From contig WRAV01000015.1 of assembly GCA_009780025.1 (NCBI GenBank), positions 1 through 45,478 on the forward strand: DNA of 45,478 bases, read 5' to 3'. This DNA is from Oscillospiraceae bacterium (lineage in GTDB: Bacteria; Bacillota; Clostridia; Oscillospirales; Ruminococcaceae). Each line of letters begins with the position of its first letter. The first letter of the stretch is position 1. A program made the position numbers and the translations under genes. Of the stretch, positions 30,148-38,797 are shown piece by piece. Below the pieces are notes generated by a model. That model worked only from the letters and a program-made list of their open reading frames with translations, had not been told where the DNA came from and did not search any database.

Positions 30148-31194
30148 ATGCAAAGTCACAGCGAGAGCTACAAAGCCGCCGGGGTGGACGTAACAGCCGG
30201 CTACCGTGCGGTGGAACTTATGAAAAGGCATGTTGCCCGCACCCAGATCCCTGGGGTTATTGGTGGGCTAGGCGGCTTTGGTGGGCTGTTTGCCCCCGAC
30301 TTTACCGGTATGAGCGAGCCTGTGCTTGTTTCGGGTGCGGATGGCGTAGGCACCAAACTGCGGGTTGCCCAGCTGATGAATAAGCACGACAGCGTGGGAA
30401 TAGATCTTGTGGCCATGTGTGTCAACGACATTCTTTGTGCAGGGGCAAGGCCGCTGTTTTTTTTGGATTATATAGCCACCGGTAAGGTCATACCCGAGCG
30501 GATAGAGCAGATTATTGCCGGTATCTCAGAGGGCTGTGTGCGGGGCGGGTGCGCCCTGCTTGGCGGTGAGACCGCCGAGCACGCGGGCACCATGGACCCA
30601 CAGGACTACGACTTGGCCGGGTTTTGCGTGGGTATCGCGGACAAGCAGAAGTTGTTGACCGGTGCGGACATTCAGCCTGGAGACGCATTGATTGCTTTGC
30701 CATCTTCGGGGGTGCACTCGAACGGGTTTTCCCTTATACGCAAAGTGTTTGAGGTCGAGAACGGTGGGCTTTGCAATTTCTATCCCGAATTGGGCAAGAC
30801 TCTGGGTGAGGAGCTACTTACGCCAACCAGAATCTATCTGGAGCCTGTGCTGGCTCTACTTGAGGCCGAGGGCGTAGGGCTCAAAGCCCTTGCTCATATT
30901 ACAGGCGGCGGCTTCCAGGAAAATATTCCGCGTGTGCTGCCTGCCGGGATGCAGGCGGCTGTGCATAAAGATGAAGTGATGGCAAAAGCTCCGCCGATCT
31001 TCGGGCTTATCGCTAAAACCGGTAGCGTGCCCTGGCAGGATATGTTCGGTACTTTCAACATGGGTGTGGGCATCTGCGTTGTGGTTCCGGCCAGCGGCGT
31101 GGACGCGGCGCTTAAAACGTTGGCAACGGCAGGCACACAGGCATACGTTATGGGCGAGGTGCGCCCGGGCGATGCGGGGGTAATATTTATATGA
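30148..31194 (+). CDS. purM: phosphoribosylformylglycinamidine cyclo-ligase (AIR synthetase)
   Basis: The 348-residue protein shows the PurM signatures GFGGLFAPDF, SGADGVGTKLRVA, SVGIDLVAMCVNDILC and GGETAEHAGT. It closes the imidazole ring of AIR using ATP. Length is standard. GGCGAGGAG precedes the ATG. Its stop overlaps the purN start (ATGA). Confidence 0.96.
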   Translation: MQSHSESYKAAGVDVTAGYRAVELMKRHVARTQIPGVIGGLGGFGGLFAPDFTGMSEPVLVSGADGVGTKLRVAQLMNKHDSVGIDLVAMCVNDILCAGARPLFFLDYIATGKVIPERIEQIIAGISEGCVRGGCALLGGETAEHAGTMDPQDYDLAGFCVGIADKQKLLTGADIQPGDALIALPSSGVHSNGFSLIRKVFEVENGGLCNFYPELGKTLGEELLTPTRIYLEPVLALLEAEGVGLKALAHITGGGFQENIPRVLPAGMQAAVHKDEVMAKAPPIFGLIAKTGSVPWQDMFGTFNMGVGICVVVPASGVDAALKTLATAGTQAYVMGEVRPGDAGVIFI

Positions 31195-31772
31195 CCCGGA
31201 TTGCCGTGCTGGTAAGCGGTGGCGGCAGCAACCTGCAGGCGCTTATTGATGCACAAATCCGCGACCGATTGGGCGGTGGCAAAATTGTCAAGGTTATCTC
31301 ATCCCGGGAGGGAGTTTATGCTCTTGAGCGAGCCCAAGCTGCGGAAATTTCCACGGTTGTGGTTCCGCGAAAAGGTGTGATGCAGGAAGAGTTTGATGCC
31401 GCGCTTTTGCGGGAACTTACAGCCGCGCAGGCCGATCTTGTGGTATTGGCGGGTTTTCTCAGCGTAGTGGGGCCTTTGGTGCTGAGCGAATACGCAGGCC
31501 GAATTGTAAACGTCCACCCATCACTTTTGCCGGCGTTTGGTGGATCGGGTATGTACGGGCTGCGGGTTCATGCAGCGGCATTGGAGCGTGGGGTTAAAGT
31601 GACCGGTGCCACCGTACATCTCGTAAACGAGGTGGTAGATGGTGGCGAGATTTTGCTGCAAAAGGCGGTGGATGTCCTTCCTGGTGACACCCCGGAGACC
31701 TTACAGCATCGGGTGATGGAGCAGGCCGAGTGGTTAATTCTTCCACAGGCTGTGGCAGCGCTCACAGGATAA
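31191..31772 (+). CDS. purN: phosphoribosylglycinamide formyltransferase
   Basis: The 193-residue protein has VLVSGGGSNLQALID, the catalytic NVHPSLLPAF segment and EVVDGGEILLQ with the conserved Asp. PurN formylates GAR with 10-formyl-tetrahydrofolate. Its start overlaps purM by 4 bp, indicating coupled translation. Confidence 0.95.
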   Translation: MTRIAVLVSGGGSNLQALIDAQIRDRLGGGKIVKVISSREGVYALERAQAAEISTVVVPRKGVMQEEFDAALLRELTAAQADLVVLAGFLSVVGPLVLSEYAGRIVNVHPSLLPAFGGSGMYGLRVHAAALERGVKVTGATVHLVNEVVDGGEILLQKAVDVLPGDTPETLQHRVMEQAEWLILPQAVAALTG

Positions 31773-31890
31773 GCTACGAAAGGCACCGTAATGCCGACCA
31801 GAGAATTTTATGTCTGCACCCAAATAAGCCACACCGCTGTCACATTTACAGTGCTACAATGTGAGAAAAAGAAAGCGGGTAGCTAGAGTT

Positions 31891-32544
31891 ATGATGATAG
31901 ATAAAGTGGTGGTGACGCGGGATCTGGAGGAAGCGGACTTGCCAGCCCTAAAGGCGCTGATTGTAGAGGCTTTTGGCGAAGGGTGGAATTTCGGGCGCTT
32001 TGCTCAAGACACAATTTTTTTTGATGCACTGCTAGAGGTCTACTTAAGCATGTTTTTAAACTCCAGCACCTTTGGCAGAGTAGCCGAGATGGGTGGCGAA
32101 GTTGTTGGGGCGATTTTATGCTCGGCAAGCGGTGAAACAGAAAAGTTTAGGCAGTTGCAAAAAGATAGACCCCTGCATACACTTGCACTGCTTAGCGGGG
32201 CAGAACCCGAGCGTGCGGACGTTGTTGAACATCTATCGGTGTCCTTCCAGACGATAGGCGGACTGCTTGGAGACAAGGCTGCTGCTTACGACGGGAGCCT
32301 TGAACTTATTGCAGTTTCGCAGCAAGTACAGGGCCGCAAAATCGGCAAAGCGCTCTGGGATGAGGCCTGCGCTTACTATAGCTCTAAGGGAGCGAAGCTA
32401 ATATATCTTATCTCTGACAGTGCGTGCAATGTTGGGTTCTATGACCACAACGGGTTCTATAAGACAGGCACAGGGGAGGCAGTGTACAACTACGGGACGG
32501 GGCAGAGAAAGTCTCAAGTATTTGTGTATGAATATAGATTTTAG
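31891..32544 (+). CDS. GNAT-like acetyltransferase inserted in the pur cluster
   Basis: The protein of about 217 residues has a GNAT pattern: FGRVAEMGGEVVGAILCSAS, then an acetyl-CoA loop IAVSQQVQGRKIGKALWDEA (about 144-163) and SACNVGFYDHNGF. The substrate is unknown. The start is uncertain: GTG at 31861, ATG at 31891 and ATG at 31894 are all in frame and none has a strong ribosome site. It separates purN from purH, which usually adjoin; the spacers of about 90-120 and 43 bp suggest it was inserted into the operon. Confidence 0.78.
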   Translation: MMIDKVVVTRDLEEADLPALKALIVEAFGEGWNFGRFAQDTIFFDALLEVYLSMFLNSSTFGRVAEMGGEVVGAILCSASGETEKFRQLQKDRPLHTLALLSGAEPERADVVEHLSVSFQTIGGLLGDKAAAYDGSLELIAVSQQVQGRKIGKALWDEACAYYSSKGAKLIYLISDSACNVGFYDHNGFYKTGTGEAVYNYGTGQRKSQVFVYEYRF

Positions 32545-32587
32545 GGAAATATGACGGCAAACTTGCAGATTGGGGAGGCAACGTAAA

Positions 32588-34141
32588 ATGCTAAAAAAAC
32601 GCGCGCTGCTAAGCGTTTCGGATAAGACCGGTGTAATTGATTTCGCGCGGGGCTTATTAGAATTCGGTTACGAGATTATCTCCACCGGTGGGACGGCCAG
32701 CGCTCTTGCTCAGGCCGGAATACCGCGTATCGAGGTTAGCGAGCTCACAGGTTTCCCCGAGTGTTTGGACGGGCGGGTCAAAACTTTGCACCCTGCTGTC
32801 CACGCGGGGTTGTTAGCTCGGCGGGAAAACCCCGAGCATCTTGCACAGCTCGAGAGGTTGGGCATAGCTACTATCGACACTTTGGCAGTCAACCTCTACC
32901 CATTTAAACAGACGATAATGCGTCCGGGAGTTACCTTTGAGGACGCGATAGAAAATATAGATATTGGTGGGCCAACCATGTTGCGTGCTGCGGCCAAAAA
33001 CTGGCAAGACGTGGCTGTGCTCTGCGACCCGGCGGATTATTCCGCCATACTTGAACAGCTGGCTGAAGGAGAAGTTTCGCGAGAACTCAAGGCTCGGCTG
33101 GCTCTGAAAGTTTTTGAACATACCGGAGCGTACGACGCGCTCATATCCGGGTATTTGCGGGGGCAGCTGCCCGGTGCTAATCTGTTCCCGGCTCAGTTGA
33201 CCCTTACTTACGAGAAGGCGCAGGACATGCGCTACGGCGAGAACCCCCATCAGCAGGGTGCATTTTACCGGGAGGCCGGCGCCACCTGGGAAGGTGTGTT
33301 GGGAACTGCCGAGCAGCTCCATGGCAAGGAGCTCAGCTATAATAACATTAACGACGCAGCCGGAGCGCTAGACCTGCTCAAAGAGCTAGGCGGAGATAGT
33401 CCATGCGTGGTGGCGGTCAAGCATGCTAATCCCTGTGGTGTGGGGTTGGGAGATAGCCTGCTAGAGGCCTACATACGCGCCCACGACGCCGACCCTGTCT
33501 CCATTTTTGGGGGGATTGTAGCGGTAAACCACGAGGTTGACGAGCAGACCGCCCAGGAAATGTGCAAAATCTTCCTTGAGGTTATTATCGCACCGGGCTA
33601 CGCTCCCGAGGCGCTGGAGGTGTTTGCCTCCAAGAAAAATATCCGACTGCTGAAGCTGTCCGATATACTTGCTCCCAACTCGTCCGCTATGTTGGATGCC
33701 AAAAAAGTGGCTGGTGGATTGTTAGTCCAACAGCTGGATGCTTTCGGGGCTGAAAATGAGCTTAAAACAGTCACCGAGCGTGCTCCCACTCCCCAGGAAA
33801 TGGAGCAACTTCGCTTTGCCTGGAAGGTAGCAAAGCACGTTAAATCCAACGGGATTGTATTGGTTAAAGATGGGTGTACCGTCGGCGTTGGTCCCGGCCA
33901 AACCAACCGCGTGACCGCTCTTGAGCTGGCTGCTAAATATGCAGGTGCGCGGGCTCAAGGTTCAGTGCTTGCTTCGGACGCCTTTTTTCCATTCGATGAC
34001 TGCGTAGAGCTTGCCCGCAAAATCGGTGTAACCGCAATAATACAGCCGGGTGGTTCGCTGCGGGATGAGGACTCTATAACTGCCTGCAATGCGGCCGGAA
34101 TCGCTATGATATTCACTGGGCGGCGACACTTTAAGCACTAG
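32588..34141 (+). CDS. purH: bifunctional AICAR transformylase / IMP cyclohydrolase
   Basis: The 517-residue protein has the N-terminal MGS-like cyclohydrolase domain ([33 protein letters not shown]) and the C-terminal transformylase domain with [13 protein letters not shown] and [15 protein letters not shown]. It performs the last two steps to IMP. GGGGAGG precedes the ATG at 32588. A terminator follows directly; purD, commonly next, is not in the window. Confidence 0.96.
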   Translation: MLKKRALLSVSDKTGVIDFARGLLEFGYEIISTGGTASALAQAGIPRIEVSELTGFPECLDGRVKTLHPAVHAGLLARRENPEHLAQLERLGIATIDTLAVNLYPFKQTIMRPGVTFEDAIENIDIGGPTMLRAAAKNWQDVAVLCDPADYSAILEQLAEGEVSRELKARLALKVFEHTGAYDALISGYLRGQLPGANLFPAQLTLTYEKAQDMRYGENPHQQGAFYREAGATWEGVLGTAEQLHGKELSYNNINDAAGALDLLKELGGDSPCVVAVKHANPCGVGLGDSLLEAYIRAHDADPVSIFGGIVAVNHEVDEQTAQEMCKIFLEVIIAPGYAPEALEVFASKKNIRLLKLSDILAPNSSAMLDAKKVAGGLLVQQLDAFGAENELKTVTERAPTPQEMEQLRFAWKVAKHVKSNGIVLVKDGCTVGVGPGQTNRVTALELAAKYAGARAQGSVLASDAFFPFDDCVELARKIGVTAIIQPGGSLRDEDSITACNAAGIAMIFTGRRHFKH

Positions 34142-34162
34142 CGCGCCCATGTCCTAGAAATA

Positions 34163-34202
34163 AAAAGGCTCCAGCGTCTCGATTGAGATACTGGAGCTTT
34201 TC
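34163..34202 (+). terminator. intrinsic terminator after purH
   Basis: AAAGGCTCCAG (34164-34174) and CTGGAGCTTTT (34191-34201) pair, with an inner TCTC-GATT-GAGA helix. Confidence 0.85.
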
Positions 34203-34210
34203 CATGTTGC

Positions 34211-35022
34211 TGTAGCTGACGAATTTTAAAATTGCCACAAGGGTTGGATAGTTTTAAAGTCAAGGGCTTTTTAAGTTCAGGGTCTTCAAGGTCAAGACCA
34301 AATACTAATTCGCCTGCTGGCGAGGATAATGTGCCGCTCCTGCCGCGGAGGCACTTACTTTTCTTTGTCTCGCCAAAGAGAAAGTAAGCAAAAGAAAGGC
34401 GACTGGGGGAGAACCGGGTTTGCTCCAAGTTCAGTCGCAAACAACTCCCCCAGCCCCCCTCTCCACGGGCAGGTGAGCGAGAACCAGAGTGTTTGCGGGC
34501 GTGTAATTCTTGCGTGCTCCCGGCTTGTCAACAGAGACGGGAGTGACAGCAGACGCCCTCGAACTTCGAACCCTTGGCTATTCGCAAACTTACCCAGCCG
34601 CTATGCGAGCCCGGGTTTAGAGTAAGGAGTTCTCGCGGTGAGGGATTTGTTGCTGACTATGCCGTTACTGACGAACACGCTGGCTACGGAGCTGTATCAT
34701 CCGCAGAACTCAACTACCGCCACATCCCACCTGCCATTGACCTACCAGTGGGGGTCTGGGGGAGTTGTTTGCGACTGAACTTGGAGCAAACCCGGTTCTC
34801 CCCCAGTCGCTTTCTTTTGCTTACTTCTTCTTGGCGAGACAAGAAAAGTAAGTGCCTCCGCGGCAGGAGCGGCACATTATCCGCGCCAGCAGGCGAATTA
34901 GTATTTGGTCTTGACATTGACCTAAAGGTCTTGAACTTGACCTTCTAAGATCTTGATCTAAAGACCCGACCCAAAATCTTGACCACAAAGATAGGCCGAT
35001 TTTTAAGTTCGTTAGCTATATT
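34211..35022. repeat. large inverted-repeat element, copy 4 (about 0.81 kb)
   Basis: The left end is TAGCTGACGAATTTTAAAAT and the complement of the right end TATAGCTAACGAACTTAAAA. Inner arms lie at about 34305-34465 and 34745-34905 with the CTGGGGGAG/CTCCCCCAG hairpins and the GCCGCGGAGGCACTTACTTT block in mirror image. The 33-bp core is at 34590-34622. It lies between purH and the 3' end of hslO. Confidence 0.85.
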
Positions 35023-35029
35023 ATCTAGC

Positions 35030-35905
35030 CTATCCCCGGCCTGCTAAGCCGTGTATCTCGCCGGGGTTAAAGCGGTACACCTTTGGGCAAAAGTGGCATC
35101 TAACCTCGGTTACAGGCTGCTCCCGTGCCATCTCCTCAAGGTCGTCGGCGCCCAGAGTGATAAGGGCGCGTTCCACCCGCTCCCTCGAGCAGTCGCAGCG
35201 GTATCCGACGGTCCGGCGCTCCAGTATGTCGCACCCAAAGCCGGCAAGTAGCATTTCTGCTACATCGTCGGGGGATTTACCGTCGCTGAGAATCTGAGTG
35301 ATTGACGGCATGGCGTTCACGTTACTTTCCAGCCGCTCGATAACGTCTTCCCCCGCGCCAGGCAGCAGCTGAACCAAGAACCCGCCCGCCTTTAGTACAG
35401 TGAGGTCTGTATTCACCAGCACACCGAGCGCGCAGACAGTGGGAATCTGCTCGCTTGTTGCGTAGTAATGGGTGATGTCTTCGGCGATCTCGCCGGAGAT
35501 GATCGGCGTATTCCCGATATACGGCTCGCCAAACCCAAAGTCCCGGACAATGTGCAAGTAGCCTTCTTTGCCTACGATGCCGGCAACATCCAGTTTTCCG
35601 TGCTGATTGAGCGGAAGCTCCACCACCGGGTTTTGGACATACCCCCGAACGTTGCCGGATGGCTCGCCTACCGCCAAAAATGACCCGGCGGGGCCGTTAC
35701 CTTTGAGCTGAATGGTGAGAGAATCGGTCTCTCCCTTCAGCCTTGCGCCCATCAGTGAGGCCGCTGTGAGCAGTCTGCCAAGCGCCGCGGTTACGCCGGC
35801 GGAGGTTCTGTGTATTCGTTCGGCGCGGGCCGCAATATCGGTGGAATCTACCACATAGCAGATTACATCCCCAGACTTTGCCATTGCGCTAATAAACTCT
35901 GACAT
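35030..35905 (-). CDS. hslO: Hsp33 redox-regulated chaperonin
   Basis: The 291-residue protein has the Hsp33 layout: RTSAGVTAALGRLLTAASLMG near the N-terminus, a central domain with KGNGPAGSFLAVGEPSGNVRGYV, and the C-terminal redox switch CDC...CHFC, whose four cysteines bind zinc when reduced. On oxidation Hsp33 becomes a holdase for unfolded proteins. AAGGGG precedes the ATG at 35905; the 12 extra upstream residues in the open frame are unlikely. Confidence 0.95.
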   Translation of the reverse strand: MSEFISAMAKSGDVICYVVDSTDIAARAERIHRTSAGVTAALGRLLTAASLMGARLKGETDSLTIQLKGNGPAGSFLAVGEPSGNVRGYVQNPVVELPLNQHGKLDVAGIVGKEGYLHIVRDFGFGEPYIGNTPIISGEIAEDITHYYATSEQIPTVCALGVLVNTDLTVLKAGGFLVQLLPGAGEDVIERLESNVNAMPSITQILSDGKSPDDVAEMLLAGFGCDILERRTVGYRCDCSRERVERALITLGADDLEEMAREQPVTEVRCHFCPKVYRFNPGEIHGLAGRG

Positions 35906-35974
35906 ATATAAACCCCTTATTGTTTTTTGCAATTGTACCACGTATCGAAGCCAAAAGTCATCAACGTTAACGAT

Positions 35975-37264
35975 CTATATTTTGAGAACTTGTGTAAAAA
36001 AGCCATTCCTAAACGTTGTGTCAATATCTATGGCGTTGCCCGTATTTTGATATTTTTCCTGTATCAGGCGTATTTGATGCAGTCCCTCGCCGGAAGGGTT
36101 ATCTTTGGTACTGTAACCTTGCTCAAATATGCGGTCGATATCGATCTCTTTGTTACATGAATTTATAATCATTGTTTCAAGTGGTTTACCGTTCTTAGCC
36201 CGTATTGAAAACTCGATTGTTCTTCGCGTGCTTTCTTCGGCCGCCTCTAGCGCGTTGTCCAGTAAAATACCGACCATGCGGCTGTAATCAAGGTCAGAGC
36301 AATGCTTTAGATCGATTTCGTTTGCCAATATGCAGACATTGAGATGCACCCTCTTGATTTCCGCGCGAAATATTTTCTCCAGCAAAATACCGTATAGCGC
36401 AGGGATCTCTTTGACCGCGGCGGCTATTTCCACTGTTTGAGAAGTTACTACTTGAACAGATAGCTTCTGCATATAGGCCTCTAAGCCCGGCAAGTCTTTT
36501 TCGAGCACAAACCCGTTAATTGAACTTACATAATTCGCGAAATCGTGCCTAAAGCCGCGCAAGTCGTTCGTTATTCTTACCATCGAATTGGCGTGCAGCA
36601 GCTCCAGCTCGGTTTTTTCCAGGCGCTTTTTAACCTCCAGCGCCTTGGCTGTAGTGCTCATATATATTAGGTTATACAAGAAGAAGAGCAGGAACAGGAT
36701 GATAACAATGACCTCGGGTAAGTTTTGCGGCGCAAATTGCTCATATAGGTTAGCTAGGTTGTAATCCGCAAACAAACCTAAAATCAAAAAATACAGTATC
36801 CAGTGAGTAGAATAGAAGTGCTCAAACGGTGAATTTTCGCTACCCTTAAGTCTCTTGGAAAAAACATACAAAAATATATAGCAGGTGGCTGCAATAATTC
36901 TAAGTATGTAAAAATTGTTGAGTATATATGCCTGTACAATTTCAGGCAATACAACAATGACAAGAAGAGAGATATATTCACTTACTAAGGAGATAAAATT
37001 CAAAAGGACTCCCATAAATATACATTTTCGCCATGAGAGTTTGAATGACACCCGAAAGGCAAAAATCACAAGCGCTACCCATAAATAAACCGTAAGTGGC
37101 GTAATGTTGAATATTGATACAGTAATTAAGTGAGGAATCTGAATTGTGCCTACTGTCAAAATCAAACGTTTTGCTGTCCACTTAATCTTTGCAATATTGA
37201 GGATGGATGCTATTAGCAGGGTTATTGACAGGTATCCAATTAAGTGAACTAATATCAAATTCAA
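35975..37264 (-). CDS. agrC: AgrC-like membrane sensor histidine kinase (GHKL type)
   Basis: The protein of 429 residues has six or seven transmembrane helices in the first 200 residues, a coiled linker, a phosphoacceptor motif RGFRHDFANY (H240) and a GHKL ATPase domain with LLDNALEAA (N337) and GEGLHQIRLI. This is the architecture of AgrC, VirS and FsrC, which sense cyclic peptides. It is downstream of agrB and agrD on the same strand, separated from agrD by a terminator and a short repeat element. I prefer TTG at 37264, 7 bases after AGGAGG; the TTG at 37270 is too close to it. No LytTR response regulator is adjacent. Confidence 0.87.
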   Translation of the reverse strand: MNLILVHLIGYLSITLLIASILNIAKIKWTAKRLILTVGTIQIPHLITVSIFNITPLTVYLWVALVIFAFRVSFKLSWRKCIFMGVLLNFISLVSEYISLLVIVVLPEIVQAYILNNFYILRIIAATCYIFLYVFSKRLKGSENSPFEHFYSTHWILYFLILGLFADYNLANLYEQFAPQNLPEVIVIILFLLFFLYNLIYMSTTAKALEVKKRLEKTELELLHANSMVRITNDLRGFRHDFANYVSSINGFVLEKDLPGLEAYMQKLSVQVVTSQTVEIAAAVKEIPALYGILLEKIFRAEIKRVHLNVCILANEIDLKHCSDLDYSRMVGILLDNALEAAEESTRRTIEFSIRAKNGKPLETMIINSCNKEIDIDRIFEQGYSTKDNPSGEGLHQIRLIQEKYQNTGNAIDIDTTFRNGFFTQVLKI

Positions 37265-37280
37265 CCTCAATCCTCCTAAC

Positions 37281-37468
37281 TATAGTCAACGGACTTCGAA
37301 ACTGTTTCAAGGGGTGGGTATTTTTTGAGGGCAAGGGCTTTAGTTCAAGCTCTAGGTCAAGGACATTATCCTCGCCCGCAGGCGATTGAAAATCGCCCCT
37401 ACAACGTTAGACCTTGAACTCAAAAGCCACCCACCCCTTTCGGCAATTTTCAAGTCCGTAACTATATA
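37281..37468. repeat. short (188-bp) form of the repeat element, copy 5
   Basis: The ends TATAGTCAACGGACTTCGAA and, on the complement, TATATAGTTACGGACTTGAA continue into GGGGTGGGT and TTTTGAG as in copies 1, 2 and 4. The inside is reduced to one CTCGCCCGCAGGCGA fragment, a REP-like AATCGCCCCTACAACG and TCAAGG-type repeats; inner arms and core are absent. It lies between agrD and agrC. Confidence 0.85.
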
Positions 37469-37487
37469 AAACCATACTACCATAGTT

Positions 37488-37534
37488 ATGTATAAAATAG
37501 CAATGGGCGCAGATTTTACCATCTGCGCCCATTG
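37488..37534 (-). terminator. intrinsic terminator after agrD
   Basis: A perfect 14-bp stem, CAATGGGCGCAGAT (37501-37514) with ATCTGCGCCCATTG (37521-37534), followed on the minus strand by CTATTTTATA. It separates agrBD from agrC. Confidence 0.85.
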
Positions 37535-37547
37535 CTGAGAGAATCGT

Positions 37548-37685
37548 TTATTTTGCTTTAGTCATTTTTTCTAGAATCTTTGCTGGAGGCTTTGGTTCAT
37601 AAGCCCAGCGAGGAGGAGAACGAGGATCAATTTGTGCTACTGCGACTTTCTCGCCAAACTTTTTTAGGACTTCCTTAATTTTCAT
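37548..37685 (-). CDS. agrD: AgrD-like signal peptide precursor lacking cysteine
   Basis: The 45-residue product starts MKIKEVLKKFGEKVAVAQID, an amphipathic helix like AgrD leaders. It continues PRSPPRWAYEPKPPAKILEK. The EPKPP segment and charged tail resemble the C-terminal AgrB-recognition part of AgrD. The ring-forming Cys of AgrD is missing; the only Ser before the tail (S24) is followed by PPRW, so a five-residue serine lactone is conceivable. It has an AAGGAG ribosome site and lies 63 bp after agrB. Identification rests on position and on the leader/tail pattern. Confidence 0.72.
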   Translation of the reverse strand: MKIKEVLKKFGEKVAVAQIDPRSPPRWAYEPKPPAKILEKMTKAK

Positions 37686-37748
37686 CAGCTACGCTCCTTT
37701 TTAAGTATTAGCAAGTTGCAAAAGGCCAAGTGACAAGGGGTTGCAATC

Positions 37749-38357
37749 CTAGCATCTTAGCCTAAAAGCCTCTTTTGTTACCGGGTCAAAACCGAACAAC
37801 CGGTATGCTAGCGGGTGTACCATAAAGCACGTTACAAGTGCCGAAACAGCTATCACAAAGGATATTTCAGGGAATACACCATTGGAAATTATCACCGCAG
37901 CAAAAAAAGCTGACACCCAAACCATGGATCGGATTTTCATGCTTTTGCGAATGAGTGGGTCTTTAATCTTTTTGACATCGGTGTCGCCGGGCGCATACTT
38001 TACAATAAGGGCGACACAGAGTAGGTACATTACAAGGATGGCAATCGGTACGACCGTAAGCCCAAAGACCTCTGCTAAAATCACTGGGATAAAGGACATG
38101 GAAAAAGCGGCAATTTTGCAAGTGAGCGGATGTGTCGCGTGGGTACCGGCAACACAACCCCTTAGCACCATAGTGGTCGTGACCGCAGCTAAGACGGGGA
38201 AGAACCACCCGAACGGCAGGGACACAAGCAATATCGCGATAGTTATAAGCCACTGCTGGTAGAACATGTAGTAGCCGTAAGCAATTACCTCTATATCAGC
38301 GGGGTCGTCGTCTTTCGCGAGATACTGTGCCGTTCTGTCCGCTAAAAATTGTATCAT
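37749..38357 (-). CDS. agrB: AgrB-type accessory gene regulator endopeptidase
   Basis: The 202-residue membrane protein has the AgrB catalytic pair in GTHATHPLTC (H73, C80, seven apart) and about five hydrophobic helices. AgrB removes the C-terminal part of AgrD and forms the ring ester or thioester before export. I prefer the ATG at 38357, with GGAGA about 8 bases upstream; the ATG at 38363 is too close, and the longer open frame crosses the promoter. It is the first gene of an agrB-agrD unit. Confidence 0.92.
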   Translation of the reverse strand: MIQFLADRTAQYLAKDDDPADIEVIAYGYYMFYQQWLITIAILLVSLPFGWFFPVLAAVTTTMVLRGCVAGTHATHPLTCKIAAFSMSFIPVILAEVFGLTVVPIAILVMYLLCVALIVKYAPGDTDVKKIKDPLIRKSMKIRSMVWVSAFFAAVIISNGVFPEISFVIAVSALVTCFMVHPLAYRLFGFDPVTKEAFRLRC

Positions 38358-38391
38358 TGCCATTCTCCAACTAAACGATTGTCTAAGATGT

Positions 38392-38420
38392 ATTTTAAAG
38401 CAGTAACAGGTCGAAGTCAA
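38392..38420 (-). promoter_or_regulatory. promoter of agrBD
   Basis: On the minus strand TTGACT (38415-38420), 17 bp, TAAAAT (38392-38397). Just upstream are two similar half-sites (ATTTTGATAG and GTTTTGGTAA on the plus strand, 38424-38444) about one helical turn apart, which might bind a regulator. Confidence 0.75.
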
Positions 38421-38465
38421 GAGTATTTTGATAGTTTTGGTAATTTTTTTGTAAATTAACTCCAC

Positions 38466-38797
38466 CAGGCCGGTGGTATGTGCAGGGCCTAGAGTGGAGT
38501 GTTGCAGGCCTAAACGCCTATGGGTGTTGGGAATTTAGCGCTGCATTGGTTATTTGCGCGACTTCATTATTCGATAGTTTTAGGCTCTTTTCGACAATAA
38601 TTTTAGATTATTTATGGTAACTTAAAATCTATAAATGTGACCTAAAGCTCGAGAAGATGTCGAGGGGTGGGGTGGTTAAAGCTTAACATAAACGTGAAAG
38701 CCTGGTTAATTCCGTTAAAGGGGAACTTCGCAAAGCTTTACCTTAATCACCGTTTTTTAGACCATGGCTCGAATATTTGAAGTGGAGGAAGTTAAAT
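38466..38797. other. long leader region upstream of the surface-protein gene, with 0A-box-like sites
   Basis: No gene is supported in this 330-bp stretch. On the complement, TGTCGAA occurs at 38590-38596, a perfect match to the Spo0A box core, and a near match TGTCGAG lies at 38658-38664. The region is rich in short A/T runs. No clear sigma-A promoter was found. Confidence 0.4.
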
